Positions 1-9,581 are shown, counted from the stretch's first letter. The stretch: DNA of 64,000 nt from Streptomyces rimosus (GCF_008704655.1 NZ_CP023688.1:3410001-3474000); one strand, 5' to 3'. Numbers and translations: made by a program. The notes: a model not told the origin generated them from the letters alone.

Positions 1-1968
1 GTGGTGGGCGCGGGCGGCGCCGGACTGCGCGCCGCCATCGAGGCCCGGGAACAGGGCATGCGGACGGCCGTGATCTGCAAGTCGCTGTTCGGCAAGGCGC
101 ATACGGTGATGGCCGAGGGCGGCATCGCGGCCAGCATGGGCAACGTCAACGAGGGCGACAACTGGCAGGTGCACTTCCGCGACACCATGCGCGGCGGCAA
201 GTTCCTCAACCACTGGCGGATGGCGGAGCTGCACGCCCGCGAGGCGCCGCAGCGGGTCTGGGAGCTGGAGACCTGGGGAGCGCTGTTCGACCGCACCCCG
301 GACGGCCGGATATCGCAGCGCAACTTCGGCGGCCACGAGTACCCGCGCCTGGCGCACGTCGGCGACCGTACGGGCCTGGAGCTGATCCGCACCCTCCAGC
401 AGAAGATCGTCTCGCTCCAGCAGGAGGACGAACGCGAACTCGGCGCGTACGACGCCCGGTTGAAGGTGTTCCAGGAGTGCACCGTCACCCGCGTCCTGAA
501 GGACGGGGACCGGGTGGCCGGCGCGTTCTGCTACGAGCGCGAGTCCGGCCGCTTCTTCGTCCTCCAGGCGCCGTCCGTGGTGCTGGCCACCGGCGGCATC
601 GGCAAGTCCTTCAAGGTGACGTCCAACTCCTGGGAGTACACCGGTGACGGGCACGCGCTCGCGCTGCTCGCCGGGGCGCCGCTGATCAACATGGAGTTCG
701 TGCAGTTCCACCCGACGGGCATGGTCTGGCCGCCGTCCGTCAAGGGCATCCTCGTCACCGAGTCGGTCCGCGGCGACGGCGGGGTGCTGCGCAACAGCGA
801 CGGCAAGCGCTTCATGTTCGACTACATCCCGGATGTGTTCAAGGAGAAGTACGCGCAGTCCGAGACCGAGGGCGACCGCTGGTACGACGACCCGGACCAC
901 AACCGCCGCCCGCCCGAGCTGCTCCCCCGCGACGAGGTCGCGCGGGCCATCAACGCCGAGGTCAAGGCGGGCCGCGGCTCCCCGCACGGCGGTGTCTTCC
1001 TGGACGTGTCCACCCGGATGCCGGCCGAGGTGATCCGGCGGCGGCTGCCGTCCATGCACCACCAGTTCAAGGAGCTGGCGGACGTGGACATCACCGCCGA
1101 GGCGATGGAGGTCGGGCCGACCTGCCACTACGTGATGGGCGGCGTCGAGGTCGATCCGGACACCGCGGCGGCCACCGGCGTACCGGGCCTGTTCGCCGCG
1201 GGCGAGGTGGCCGGCGGTATGCACGGCTCCAACCGGCTCGGCGGCAATTCCCTGTCCGACCTGCTGGTCTTCGGCCGCCGGGCGGGCCTGTACGCGGCCG
1301 AGTACGCGCGGTCCCGCTCCGCGCGCCCCGCCGCCGACCCGCTCCAGCTCGACGCGGCGGAGGCGGAGGCGCTGCGCCCGTTCAGCGCCGAGGGGCCGGA
1401 CGCCGACCACGCCGGGCGCCCCGCCGAGAACCCGTACACCCTCCACCAGGAACTCCAGCAGTCGATGAACGACCTGGTGGGCATCATCCGCAAGCAGGGC
1501 GAGATGGAAGAGGCCCTGGAACGCCTCGCCGACCTGCGGGTGCGGGCCCGCCGGGCCGGTGTCGAGGGCCACCGGCAGTACAACCCCGGCTGGCACCTGG
1601 CCATCGACCTGCGCAACATGCTGCTGGTCAGCGAGTGCGTGGCGCGCGCGGCCCTGGAGCGTACGGAATCCCGCGGCGGGCACACCCGGGACGACTACCC
1701 GGAGATGGACCGGCGCTGGCGCCGGGTCAACCTGGTCTGCGAACTGGCCGACGGCGGCCCGGACTCCCCGCCGCAGGACCCGGCCACCGGGCAGATCCGC
1801 CTCGTCCGCCGCGAGACCCCGCCGATCCGGCCCGACCTGCTGGAGCTGTTCGAGCGGGACGAGCTGGCGAAGTACCTGGCGGAAGAGGAACTGGCGGCCG
1901 AGGCCGCGCCTTCCGGACCGGCGGCGCCGGCCGCCGGAACGACGGACGACGAGGGGACGAGCCGGTGA
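1..1968 (+). CDS. sdhA: Succinate dehydrogenase/fumarate reductase flavoprotein subunit (5' partial)
   Basis: FAD-containing catalytic subunit that interconverts succinate and fumarate at the membrane (TCA cycle/respiration). The window opens inside the dinucleotide-binding motif (VVGAGGAG), so a short N-terminus is missing and the apparent first codon is not the start. Seen further on: AHTVMAEGGIAAS near residue 34, whose His is the usual covalent FAD site; the active-site stretch EFVQFHPTGM near 237; TESVRGDGG; and GSNRLGGNSLSDLLVFG near 410. The 655 visible residues fit the longer actinobacterial 'second' SDH type. The stop overlaps the next start as GTGA, so it is translationally coupled to the iron-sulfur subunit. 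No cytochrome b anchor gene is in view; it may lie upstream. Confidence 0.95.
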   Translation: MVGAGGAGLRAAIEAREQGMRTAVICKSLFGKAHTVMAEGGIAASMGNVNEGDNWQVHFRDTMRGGKFLNHWRMAELHAREAPQRVWELETWGALFDRTPDGRISQRNFGGHEYPRLAHVGDRTGLELIRTLQQKIVSLQQEDERELGAYDARLKVFQECTVTRVLKDGDRVAGAFCYERESGRFFVLQAPSVVLATGGIGKSFKVTSNSWEYTGDGHALALLAGAPLINMEFVQFHPTGMVWPPSVKGILVTESVRGDGGVLRNSDGKRFMFDYIPDVFKEKYAQSETEGDRWYDDPDHNRRPPELLPRDEVARAINAEVKAGRGSPHGGVFLDVSTRMPAEVIRRRLPSMHHQFKELADVDITAEAMEVGPTCHYVMGGVEVDPDTAAATGVPGLFAAGEVAGGMHGSNRLGGNSLSDLLVFGRRAGLYAAEYARSRSARPAADPLQLDAAEAEALRPFSAEGPDADHAGRPAENPYTLHQELQQSMNDLVGIIRKQGEMEEALERLADLRVRARRAGVEGHRQYNPGWHLAIDLRNMLLVSECVARAALERTESRGGHTRDDYPEMDRRWRRVNLVCELADGGPDSPPQDPATGQIRLVRRETPPIRPDLLELFERDELAKYLAEEELAAEAAPSGPAAPAAGTTDDEGTSR

Positions 1969-2753
1969 GCGCGCAGTCCGACGCCTACAAGGCGCACTTC
2001 AGGATCTGGCGGGGCGACGCGGACGGCGGCGGTCTGGAGGACTTCCGCGTCGAGGTCAACGACGGCGAGGTGGTCCTGGACATCATCCACCGGCTCCAGG
2101 CCACCCAGGTGCCCGACCTGGCCGTGCGCTGGAACTGCAAGGCGGGCAAGTGCGGGTCGTGCAGCGCGGAGATCAACGGGCGGCCGAAGCTGATGTGCAT
2201 GACCCGGATGTCCGTCTTCGAGCGCGACGAGACGGTCACCGTCACCCCGATGCGGACCTTCCCGGTCGTCCGCGACCTGGTCACGGACGTCTCCTTCAAC
2301 TACGCCAAGGCCCGGGAGATCCCCAGCTTCGTCCCGCCGCCCGGCCTGGAACCGGGCGAGTACCGCATGCGGCAGGAGGACGTCGGCCGCTCGCAGGAGT
2401 TCCGCAAGTGCATCGAGTGCTTCCTGTGCCAGGACACCTGCCACGTCGTGCGCGACCACGAGGAGAACAAGTCCGCCTTCGCGGGACCGCGCTTCCTGAT
2501 GCGCATAGCGGAACTCGACATGCACCCGCTGGACGCCGCCCCGGAGACCGGCCTCGACCGCAAACGCACCGCCCAGGAGAACCACGGCCTGGGCCACTGC
2601 AACATCACCAAATGCTGCACCGAGGTCTGCCCCGAGCACATCCGGATCACCGACAACGCCCTGATCCCGCTGAAGGAACGGTCGGTCGACCGCAAGTACG
2701 ACCCGCTGGTCTGGCTGGGCAGCAAGATCCGGCGGCGGAACCGTACGGACTGA
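1965..2753 (+). CDS. sdhB: Succinate dehydrogenase/fumarate reductase iron-sulfur subunit
   Basis: Electron-transfer subunit (262 aa) carrying electrons from the flavoprotein to the quinone site. The [2Fe-2S] ligands are C58, C63, C66 and C78 (Cx4Cx2Cx11C). The ferredoxin-like C-terminal half has CIECFLCQDTC and CNITKCCTEVCPEH, giving ligands for the [4Fe-4S] and [3Fe-4S] centres. The GTG start overlaps the flavoprotein stop by four bases (GTGA), which fixes the start. It ends 30 bp from the convergent SpoIIE-type gene. The subunits could work as SDH or as fumarate reductase; sequence alone does not settle the direction. Confidence 0.94.
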   Translation: MSAQSDAYKAHFRIWRGDADGGGLEDFRVEVNDGEVVLDIIHRLQATQVPDLAVRWNCKAGKCGSCSAEINGRPKLMCMTRMSVFERDETVTVTPMRTFPVVRDLVTDVSFNYAKAREIPSFVPPPGLEPGEYRMRQEDVGRSQEFRKCIECFLCQDTCHVVRDHEENKSAFAGPRFLMRIAELDMHPLDAAPETGLDRKRTAQENHGLGHCNITKCCTEVCPEHIRITDNALIPLKERSVDRKYDPLVWLGSKIRRRNRTD

Positions 2754-2783
2754 GGTCCGGACCCGGCCGGCTCCGGCCCCCGC

Positions 2784-5594
2784 TCAGAACAGGCTCAGCA
2801 GGGCGTCCGCCGGATCGGGGACGGCGGTGTCCCCGTCGGGCAGCGCCAGCTCGAACCAGACGGTCTTGCCGCGGGGCGTACGGCGGCTGCCCCACCCGGC
2901 ACTGAGGAGACCGACGAGCTGCAGGCCCCGCCCGCCCTCGTCGGTGTCCCGGGCCCGGCGGCGGCGGGGCTGGGCCAGGTCCGCGTCCCAGACCTCGCAC
3001 ACCAGCGTGCGGTCCAGCAGCAGCCGCAGCCGGATCTCGCCGTGGCCGTGCCGCAGCGCGTTGGTGACCAGTTCGCTGACCAGCAGCTCCGTGGTGTCCA
3101 CCAGGGCCTCCAGGCCCCAGTCCGTGAGCTGGTCTCGGGCCAGCTCACGGGCGCGGGAGACCGAGCGGGCCTCGGGGGCGAGGTTCCAGTCGCCGACGGA
3201 GTCCTTGGGCAGGCCGTGCACCCGCGCCATCAGCAGGGCAATGTCGTCCTCGCCGTGGCGGGTGTCCAGCGCGTTCAGTACGTGGTCGCAGACGTCCTCC
3301 AGAGGGCGCCCGGTCTCCGACAGGGCCGTACGGAAGGCGCTCAGGCCCTCGTCCAGCGGGTGTTCGCGGGATTCGACCAGGCCGTCCGTATACAGGGCGA
3401 GCAGCGCGCCGTCGGGCAGTTCGACCTCGGTCTCCTCGAACGGCTCGCCGCCGACGCCGAGCGGCATGCCGGGCGGCACGTCCAGCAGCAGCGCGTCCTC
3501 GCCCTCCTCGACCAGGATGGGCGGCAGGTGGCCGGCGTTGGCGAACGTACAGCGCCGGGTGACCGGGTCGTACACGGCGTAGACGCAGGTGGCGAGGTAG
3601 ACCTCGGACAGGTCGGCGGTGCCGGGGCCCGGCCGGGGCGTCTCCGCCGAACAGTCCGCGGACGTCTCGGCGGAGGGCGCGGTACGGCTGCGGGGGGCGC
3701 GCGCGGCCGTACGGGCGCCGCCTCCGGTGGCCCCGAGCCCGCGCGCGATCTCGTCGAGCGCGGAGAGCACCTCGGCCGGTTCCATGTCGAGCAGCGCCAG
3801 GGTGCGTACGGCCGTACGCAGTTCACCCATCGCGACGGCCGCGCGCAGCCCGCGCCCCATCACGTCGCCGACGACCAGCGCGGTGCGGTGGCCGGGCAGC
3901 TCGATGACGTCGAACCAGTCGCCGCCGACCTCGGTCGCGGTGGTCCCCGGCAGATAGCGGCAGGCGATGTCCAGACCGGCCGCCTCCGGGTCGCCCGGGG
4001 GCAGCAGGCTGCGCTGGAGGATCAGCGCGCGCTCGTGCTCCCGGCGGTACAGCCGGGCGTTGTCGATACAGACCGCGGCGCGCGCGGCCAGCTCGACGGC
4101 GAGGGCGGTGTCCCGTTCGCCGAACGGTTCGCTGCCCTTCGTACGGGAGAACTGCACCAGCCCGACGACCGTGTCCCGGGCGACCATCGGCACCGCGAGC
4201 GTCGAGTGCACCACCGCGCCCAGCTCGGCCCGCTCCTCGCCCTCCCGGCCCGGGACGATCTGCGCCTGGGCGGTACGCAGCGCGCCCGCGCACGGGGAGT
4301 TGAACGGGTAGCGGTGGACGGCACCGACCTCGACCGGGCCGCACTCCCCCTCGGTGACGCCACAGGCCGTGGTGGCCAGCGGCGCGTCCGAGACGGCGCT
4401 GGCGAAGGCGACCCGGCGCAGCTCGGCGCTGCCGTCGGCCATCCCCGGCGGCGCCTCGTCACCGGCCAGCAGCCCCTGGTAGAGGTCCACCGAGGCCAGG
4501 TCGCAGAACTGCGGCACGGCCACGTCCAGTAGCGTGCGGGCGGTGGTCTCCAGGTCCAGGGAATTGCCGATACGGGCACCGGCCTCGTTGAGCAGGGCCA
4601 GGTTGCGGCGGGCGCTGGCGGCCTCCCGCTCGGCCCGCCGCCGGCCCGTCACATCGGCGGCGAGGGCCGCGACGCCGATGGGGCGCCCGCTGGCGCCGTG
4701 CAGCCGGTACAGGGAGACGGACCAGCGGCGGCGGTCGGCGTCGGGGGGCGCGGGGGACGGCTCGGCGGCGGACGGCTCGGGGCCGGCGGGGGCAGGGATG
4801 GACGGCGTGGGGCCGGGCGGGGAGGGGGCGGTCGCGGCCGGCGGGACCGTACCGACCAGTTGCATCTCCGCGACCGACTCACCGGTCTCCAGCACCCGGC
4901 GCAGCGCCGCCCGGAGCCGGTCCGCCTCGGAACGCGGCAGGAAGTCGTGCGGTCCGCCGCCGCGGTACTTGGCCGGGGGGCCGCCGAAGACGGTCGCGAA
5001 GCGCTCGTTGACGCGGCGGATCCGCAGGTCCGTGTCGAAGAGCACGAAGCCCATGGGAGATTGGCCGAAAACGGCCTGAGAGGCGGCTATATCCGTCTCG
5101 ATGCCGCGCAGCGCGCGGACGTCGACGACCAGACAGACCGCGGCGCGCTCGCCGTCCGCGGTCTCGGACGGCATCACGTAGATCTCGGCCAGCCGCTGGC
5201 GCCCCGGCTCCCCGGTCTCCTCGTCCGCCTCGCGCGTCCGGTAGGGGACCAGGCCGGTCCACTCCCGGCCGTCGAGGATCTGCGACACCGTACGGCGGGC
5301 CTGTTCGTGCAGCTCATGGGGGACGAACGCGGACACCGGGTCCTTGCCGACGGCGTACCGGGCGGAGATGCCGAGCATCTCGGCGGCGCGCTCGCTCCAC
5401 CGGTCGATGCGGCCGTCGGGACCGAGCGAGAAGGACGCGACGCGGATGTAGTCGTAGATGGAGCCGGGCGGGCTGCTCTGCCATATCGGCGGGCCTTCCG
5501 GGCCCTCGGGCCCCGCAGGCCGCGCCGGACCGTCCGTACCACCCGGCCCGGCCGGCTGCGCGGGTCCTGCCCCGCCAGATGACTTCTCGCTCAC
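2784..5594 (-). CDS. SpoIIE-family PP2C phosphatase with PAS, GAF and HATPase domains
   Basis: Large multi-sensor regulator (936 aa). In order: Gly/Pro-rich N-terminus, PAS domain (about 45-165), second PAS (about 170-320, interrupted by a Pro/Ala-rich linker), GAF (about 330-510), SpoIIE/PP2C phosphatase (about 535-750; metal-site motifs GGDWFD, VVGDVMGRG, YTDGLVE and DDIALL), and an RsbW-like HATPase_c domain (about 790-910; ELVTNALRHG, GGRGLQLV). The fusion suggests one protein both dephosphorylates an anti-anti-sigma factor and acts as the kinase/anti-sigma. The GTG at 5594 is chosen because GGAGGGG lies upstream; the frame stays open further but that stretch looks non-coding. An Ala/Arg-rich insert of about 40 residues interrupts the phosphatase domain. 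Target sigma factor unknown. Confidence 0.92.
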   Translation of the reverse strand: MSEKSSGGAGPAQPAGPGGTDGPARPAGPEGPEGPPIWQSSPPGSIYDYIRVASFSLGPDGRIDRWSERAAEMLGISARYAVGKDPVSAFVPHELHEQARRTVSQILDGREWTGLVPYRTREADEETGEPGRQRLAEIYVMPSETADGERAAVCLVVDVRALRGIETDIAASQAVFGQSPMGFVLFDTDLRIRRVNERFATVFGGPPAKYRGGGPHDFLPRSEADRLRAALRRVLETGESVAEMQLVGTVPPAATAPSPPGPTPSIPAPAGPEPSAAEPSPAPPDADRRRWSVSLYRLHGASGRPIGVAALAADVTGRRRAEREAASARRNLALLNEAGARIGNSLDLETTARTLLDVAVPQFCDLASVDLYQGLLAGDEAPPGMADGSAELRRVAFASAVSDAPLATTACGVTEGECGPVEVGAVHRYPFNSPCAGALRTAQAQIVPGREGEERAELGAVVHSTLAVPMVARDTVVGLVQFSRTKGSEPFGERDTALAVELAARAAVCIDNARLYRREHERALILQRSLLPPGDPEAAGLDIACRYLPGTTATEVGGDWFDVIELPGHRTALVVGDVMGRGLRAAVAMGELRTAVRTLALLDMEPAEVLSALDEIARGLGATGGGARTAARAPRSRTAPSAETSADCSAETPRPGPGTADLSEVYLATCVYAVYDPVTRRCTFANAGHLPPILVEEGEDALLLDVPPGMPLGVGGEPFEETEVELPDGALLALYTDGLVESREHPLDEGLSAFRTALSETGRPLEDVCDHVLNALDTRHGEDDIALLMARVHGLPKDSVGDWNLAPEARSVSRARELARDQLTDWGLEALVDTTELLVSELVTNALRHGHGEIRLRLLLDRTLVCEVWDADLAQPRRRRARDTDEGGRGLQLVGLLSAGWGSRRTPRGKTVWFELALPDGDTAVPDPADALLSLF

Positions 5595-5755
5595 GAGCCC
5601 CGTCCCCTCCAGCTCATCGTGCCCGGACCGGACGAGCCGAGTATCCAGCACCGCGGCTATCCGGAACACGGTCTTCACGATCACAGCACAGTCTCGATCG
5701 CAGGCCGTCCACAGAATGTCAATGAAACGGCAACGATCAGGCCGCCACCAGACTC

Positions 5756-6214
5756 CTAACCCGCCACAGACAGCTCGAACCACACTGTTTTACCCGTCCT
5801 GCCGTGCCGGGTGCCCCAGCGCCGCGAGGTGCACGCCACCAGTTGCAGTCCCCGGCCCCCCTCGTCCTCGGGGGCCGCGGCGCGCTCCTGCGGCGGATCG
5901 GGCACCGGGTCGGACACCTCGACGAGGAGCTCGCCCCCGCTCTTGAGGACCATACGCACCCCGATGGGCCCGCTGGCATAGCGCAGGGAGTTGGTCACCA
6001 GCTCGCTGACGAGCAGAACGGCCAGGTCGGCCACGGAGTCCAGCCCCCAGTCCCGGAGTGTCTCGCGGACCACGGCACGGGCGGTGCGCGCGGAGCCGGG
6101 TTCGGCCGGGAAGCTCCATTCCGCGATGGGGGACCCGGAGATCACACCGCGCCGGGGCGCGTAGGACGCGGACTCGGGGGCCCCTGCCGCTGCGCTGTCG
6201 CTCACGCCGATCAC
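5756..6214 (-). CDS. Stand-alone ATP-binding (HATPase_c, RsbW-like) regulator
   Basis: Small GHKL ATPase of the anti-sigma/serine kinase type, a family very expanded in Streptomyces. Visible N-box LLVSELVTNSLRYA, G1-like VEVSDPVPDPPQ and G2 DEGGRGLQLV. It has the same fold as the last domain of the downstream phosphatase gene on this strand, suggesting a functional or evolutionary pair. The start is uncertain: the GTG at 6214 (VIGVSDS) resembles homologues from memory; GTG at 6205 is an alternative. A CGATAT-N10-ATATCG dyad lies about 65 bp upstream. Confidence 0.85.
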   Translation of the reverse strand: MIGVSDSAAAGAPESASYAPRRGVISGSPIAEWSFPAEPGSARTARAVVRETLRDWGLDSVADLAVLLVSELVTNSLRYASGPIGVRMVLKSGGELLVEVSDPVPDPPQERAAAPEDEGGRGLQLVACTSRRWGTRHGRTGKTVWFELSVAG

Positions 6215-6516
6215 TTCCCAGCCCGGTGCGAACACCCTCCGGATTGTCCGTGGTGAGGGGGTAAACAGCACATACCCGATATCAGGGTCGCAATATCGCC
6301 CTCAATAGCGCACTGTGGCACAAACGGCGTACTGAGGCAGACGGGGGCTCGCCCCGTACGCCTCGTACGGCACGGGGGCACTCCGGGGCGCCACCCATCG
6401 CGGGAGGCCGGACGCAAGCCCCGCGGCGGCCCCGTACGAGGGACGCGCGTCGGTCCGATGATCGGCCCGTATGGGGGAAGGGGGTGACCGGGCGCCGGGC
6501 CCGTACGCGCTCCCGC
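6215..6516. other. Intergenic region without a supported gene
   Basis: About 300 bp between the ATP-binding regulator and the Nudix gene. It holds the inverted repeat at 6277-6298 near the regulator start. The rest is GC-rich with open frames on both strands but no Shine-Dalgarno, motif or codon signal I trust. Confidence 0.5.
6277..6298. promoter_or_regulatory. Candidate operator CGATAT-N10-ATATCG
   Basis: Two perfect 6-bp inverted arms (6277-6282 and 6293-6298) with arm centres 16 bp apart stand out as AT-rich in this GC-rich sequence, upstream of the ATP-binding regulator. The binding protein is unknown; operator function is inferred from position and symmetry. Confidence 0.4.
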
Positions 6517-6933
6517 TCAGCCCCCTGCCGCGTACGCGTTCCCGCTCAGGCGTCGCATCGCCTCGGCGACCGCCGGGCGGTCCTGGTCGAGCCAGTCGAC
6601 CTCGTGTTCCTGCTCCGGCGCCAGCCAGCACAGCGCGTCGTGGTCCTGGAGGGGCCGGGGCTCGCCGGACACCAGCCGGGCCGTCCACACCCACAGGACC
6701 AGCCCGGGGCGCAGCGCCCACTCCCCCGGAATCCGCTCCACCGGTTCCGCCTCGATCCCCAGCTCCTCGCGGAGTTCGCGCGTCAGCGCCTCCTCGGGCG
6801 TCTCGCCGGGCTCCACCTTGCCGCCGGGCAGCTCCCAGCGGCCGGCCAGCGCGGCCGGAGCGCTGCGCCGCGCGGCCAGCAGCCTGCCTCCGTCGAGCAC
6901 CGCCGCGCCCACCACCACACGCACGTCCGTCAT
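6517..6933 (-). CDS. Nudix (MutT-like) hydrolase
   Basis: 138-aa Nudix hydrolase that probably cleaves a nucleoside diphosphate-linked substrate such as oxidised dGTP. The full Nudix box is present: [18 protein letters not shown] followed by REELGIE (about residues 37-61). Length and the [22 protein letters not shown] start are typical of MutT/8-oxo-dGTPase-type proteins, but substrate cannot be read from sequence. TAGGCT lies 7 nt upstream of the ATG (6941-6946), fitting a leaderless transcript. Confidence 0.88.
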   Translation of the reverse strand: MTDVRVVVGAAVLDGGRLLAARRSAPAALAGRWELPGGKVEPGETPEEALTRELREELGIEAEPVERIPGEWALRPGLVLWVWTARLVSGEPRPLQDHDALCWLAPEQEHEVDWLDQDRPAVAEAMRRLSGNAYAAGG

Positions 6934-6972
6934 GCGCGGCAGCCTACGTCCCCCCGCCGCCGTCCCCGCACG

Positions 6973-7152
6973 TCAGGTGGTGGCGTGGTTCACCCGCTCC
7001 ACGACGTAGAGCCGCCCGTGACTGCGGGTGTCGAGCCGGTCGGCCACCTGCTCCGCTTCCGCGCGGGTGGCGTAGCGGCCGACGCGATAGCGGTTGCCGC
7101 CCTCGTCCTGACGAATGACGAGCCAGGGCAGCACCGCGCCACTGTCGGTCAT
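6973..7152 (-). CDS. Small SPOR-like domain protein (59 aa)
   Basis: Short gene read directly from the sequence: MTDSGAVLPWLVIRQDEGG followed by NRYRVGRYATRAEAEQVADR and a C-terminal LYVVERV segment. The V-x-R-Y-A-T-R-A-E-A-x-x-x-A-D pattern resembles one SPOR/sporulation-related repeat or a WGR-like small fold. The ATG is preceded by GGAGGGGCG, a strong ribosome binding site. Near-identical small SPOR proteins are common in Streptomyces (recalled, not searched). No signal peptide or membrane segment, so it would be cytosolic, unlike classical septal SPOR proteins. Confidence 0.75.
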   Translation of the reverse strand: MTDSGAVLPWLVIRQDEGGNRYRVGRYATRAEAEQVADRLDTRSHGRLYVVERVNHATT

Positions 7153-7473
7153 CGCGCCCCTCCGTCCGCCGTCCGGCGCGCCGTCGCGCGCCCCTCCAGA
7201 TCTGATGCCGAAACCGCATACCGCATATGCCCGAGCCTACGCCCGACCTTTACGCACCGGATACGGATTTGCACAAAGAGGTACCGAACCGGCCACCGGA
7301 CAGCGCGTGCACCCCCTCCGGCCACTCCCGGCCGGTGCGCGCACGCTGTCGCCCTCGTACGCGAACGGGCGCCGCCGGCGGCTCCTGCCACCGACGACGC
7401 CCGTCGACTGCGCTTCACGAGGGACGCGGGGGCGGCCCGGCGGTTACGCCGCGCAGCCCTCCGAGCGACCCTG
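7153..7473. other. Intergenic region upstream of the SPOR-like gene
   Basis: About 320 bp between the permease stop and the SPOR-like start. The ribosome binding site of the latter is at its edge. An AT-richer stretch around 7205-7290 is the likely promoter zone. No supported coding sequence. Confidence 0.5.
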
Positions 7474-9168
7474 TCAGGCGGTCCCCGCCTCGCACTTGGC
7501 GTCGGACTTCGCACCGTCCGCGCCCGGCTCACCGGCCGCCTCGGCCTCCGCCTCCGCCAGCGACTCCGCCTCGGCCTGGATCAGCGACGGGTTGCGCCAC
7601 GAGCTGCGGACGCCCCAGACGTAGAAGAGCAGGCCGATCACCGCGACCACGAGGATGTCCCAGCCCGCCGGCAGGTAGCCCTTGCCGCCGAACTCCTCGC
7701 CGCCCATGTACGAGACGCACGCCATGACCAGCAGGTACGCCACCATCCAGGCGCCCGCCTTCAGGTGCGGCTTCAGCTCGGCCCACGGCTTGCGCAGCTC
7801 GTACCAGGCCCAGACCGGCAGACCGACCGCCATGATCAGGATGACCTTGCCGGTGAGCGGCCAGCGGCCCCAGTACAGGACGAGCGAGCCGAAGACCATC
7901 GCGATGGGCGCGACGACCGGCATGATCTTCAGCTTCACCGGCCGCTTGAGGTCGGGGGCGAGCCGGCGCAGCGACATCACCGCGACCGGGCCGGTGATGT
8001 ACGAGATGACGGTGGCCACCGAGACGATCTCGGCGAGCGAACCCCAGCCGCGGAAGACCGCGAGGAACAGGAACGCGATGAACAGGTTGAGGATCAGCGC
8101 GGGGCGCGGCACACCGGTCTTCTTGTCGACCCGGCCGAAGATCTTCGGCAGGTGGCCGTTCTCCTGCACGCCGTGGATCATCCGCGAGGTGGTCGCGGCG
8201 TAGATCATGCCGGTACCGGACGGGGAGACGAAGGCGTCCGCGTACAGCAGCAGCGCCAGCCAGTTCAGGCCCCAGGCGATGGCGAGGTCGGCGAGCGGCG
8301 AGTTGTAGCCGAGGTGGGCCCAGCCGCCGGCGGACTCCAGCTTGCCGCCGGGGACGGCCATCAGGAAGGCGACCTGGAGCGCGACGTAGATGACGAGCGC
8401 GATCACGATCGAGTAGATGACGGCCTTGGGCAGCGACTTGCCCGGGTTACGCGCCTCGCCCGCCATGTTCAGCGGCGACTGGAAGCCGTTGTAGGCCCAG
8501 ACGATGCCGGAGAGGGCGACGGCCGAGAAGACCGCGCTCCAGCCGTTCGGCGTGAAGCCGCCGTGCTCCTTGATGTTGGCGGTGTCGAAGTGCGCCAGCA
8601 TCAGCGCGCTGGCGGTCAGCACCGGCACCACGACCTTGAAGATCGTGATCGCGGTGTTGGTCTTCGCGAAGAGCGAGATCGCGAACCAGTTCAGGAAGAA
8701 GTAGAAGATCAGCAGGACGCTGGCCAGGGCGACACCCGTGCCGGTCAGCTCCTTGCCGTCGTAGAGCGCCTTGGCCCACCCGAAGTCCCAGGAGCTCATG
8801 TACTGGACGGAGGCGGTCGCCTCCCCGGGTATGACGGAGACGATCGCGATCCAGTTGGCCCAGGCCGCGAGATAGCCGGCCAGCGAGCCGTGCGAGTACT
8901 GGCCGTAGCGGACCATGCCGCCCGCCTTCGGGAACATCGAGCCCAGCTCGGTGTAGGTGAGGGCGATCGTGAGCGCGACGGCCGCGCCGATGACCCAGGC
9001 GAGGATGGCGGCGGGACCGGCGATGGAAGCGGCCCGCTCGGCCCCGAAGAGCCAGCCGGAACCGATGATCGACCCAAGACCCGTGGCGGTCAGGGCAATG
9101 GTCCCGAGGGACCGTCGGTAATTCGAGTGGGAGCCCTGCTCCGCGCTCTGGGTCTGCGTCGTGCTCAA
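7474..9168 (-). CDS. APC-superfamily amino acid permease
   Basis: 564-aa integral membrane transporter expected to import amino acids by proton or cation coupling. The N-terminal consensus GTIALTATGLGSIIGSGWLFG (TM1, unwound Gly-rich helix) is the APC signature; about 12 further hydrophobic segments follow. The C-terminal cytosolic tail is rich in Glu/Ala. The start is taken as TTG at 9168 because AGGAG lies 10 nt upstream; the frame stays open for 27 codons before it. Substrate unknown. The closest gene upstream is a GntR regulator transcribed the same way, but a 413-bp gap argues against an operon. Confidence 0.88.
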   Translation of the reverse strand: MSTTQTQSAEQGSHSNYRRSLGTIALTATGLGSIIGSGWLFGAERAASIAGPAAILAWVIGAAVALTIALTYTELGSMFPKAGGMVRYGQYSHGSLAGYLAAWANWIAIVSVIPGEATASVQYMSSWDFGWAKALYDGKELTGTGVALASVLLIFYFFLNWFAISLFAKTNTAITIFKVVVPVLTASALMLAHFDTANIKEHGGFTPNGWSAVFSAVALSGIVWAYNGFQSPLNMAGEARNPGKSLPKAVIYSIVIALVIYVALQVAFLMAVPGGKLESAGGWAHLGYNSPLADLAIAWGLNWLALLLYADAFVSPSGTGMIYAATTSRMIHGVQENGHLPKIFGRVDKKTGVPRPALILNLFIAFLFLAVFRGWGSLAEIVSVATVISYITGPVAVMSLRRLAPDLKRPVKLKIMPVVAPIAMVFGSLVLYWGRWPLTGKVILIMAVGLPVWAWYELRKPWAELKPHLKAGAWMVAYLLVMACVSYMGGEEFGGKGYLPAGWDILVVAVIGLLFYVWGVRSSWRNPSLIQAEAESLAEAEAEAAGEPGADGAKSDAKCEAGTA

Positions 9169-9581
9169 CGTGCTTGGTCTCCTGATCTTCCCCCGTGCCG
9201 TGCACAAACTTCGCCATCGTAAGAGCGAATTGGAAGATCGGAATCCCAAGCGGGGTCAAAACTCGGGTCTGGCTGAAGGTGTGTGAGGTTTCCAACACGT
9301 CAATTGCCTGGGCAAATCCGGACATACGCGTTTTTAGGGGGTGGCTACTTGCGGGTTACGCGTCAGTACGGAACGTGCGATCTTGCGTTTGACGTCGCCG
9401 AAATTGGTATGGGGGAGCGGGTTTCGGCCATTGATGGGGTGGGAAGGGGGCGATGAATGTGGCGGGAGGGGCGTCCATCGGAGGCCATCGGCGTCCATCA
9501 GGTCCATCAGCACCCGCCGGACACCCGGCGTCACCGCACCGGCACGCTTCGGCCCCGCATGCCTGCTACCTGCCGCATCGG
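9169..9581. other. Long permease leader/intergenic region
   Basis: 413 bp upstream of the permease and downstream of the GntR gene. AT content is higher around 9200-9400 than in neighbouring genes, as expected for a promoter. A short open frame on the minus strand (ATG at 9325) runs into the permease gene out of frame and is not convincing. I could not recognise a riboswitch fold. Confidence 0.5.

Noticed and set aside
1..30. GTG at position 1 as the true SdhA start
   Set aside because: It falls inside the FAD-binding GxGxxG motif, which is normally 10-20 residues into the protein; the gene is cut by the window edge.
9168..9325. Small protein starting at 9325 on the minus strand upstream of the permease
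   Set aside because: The frame runs out of phase through the permease gene and has no ribosome binding site; its codon pattern is not coding-like.
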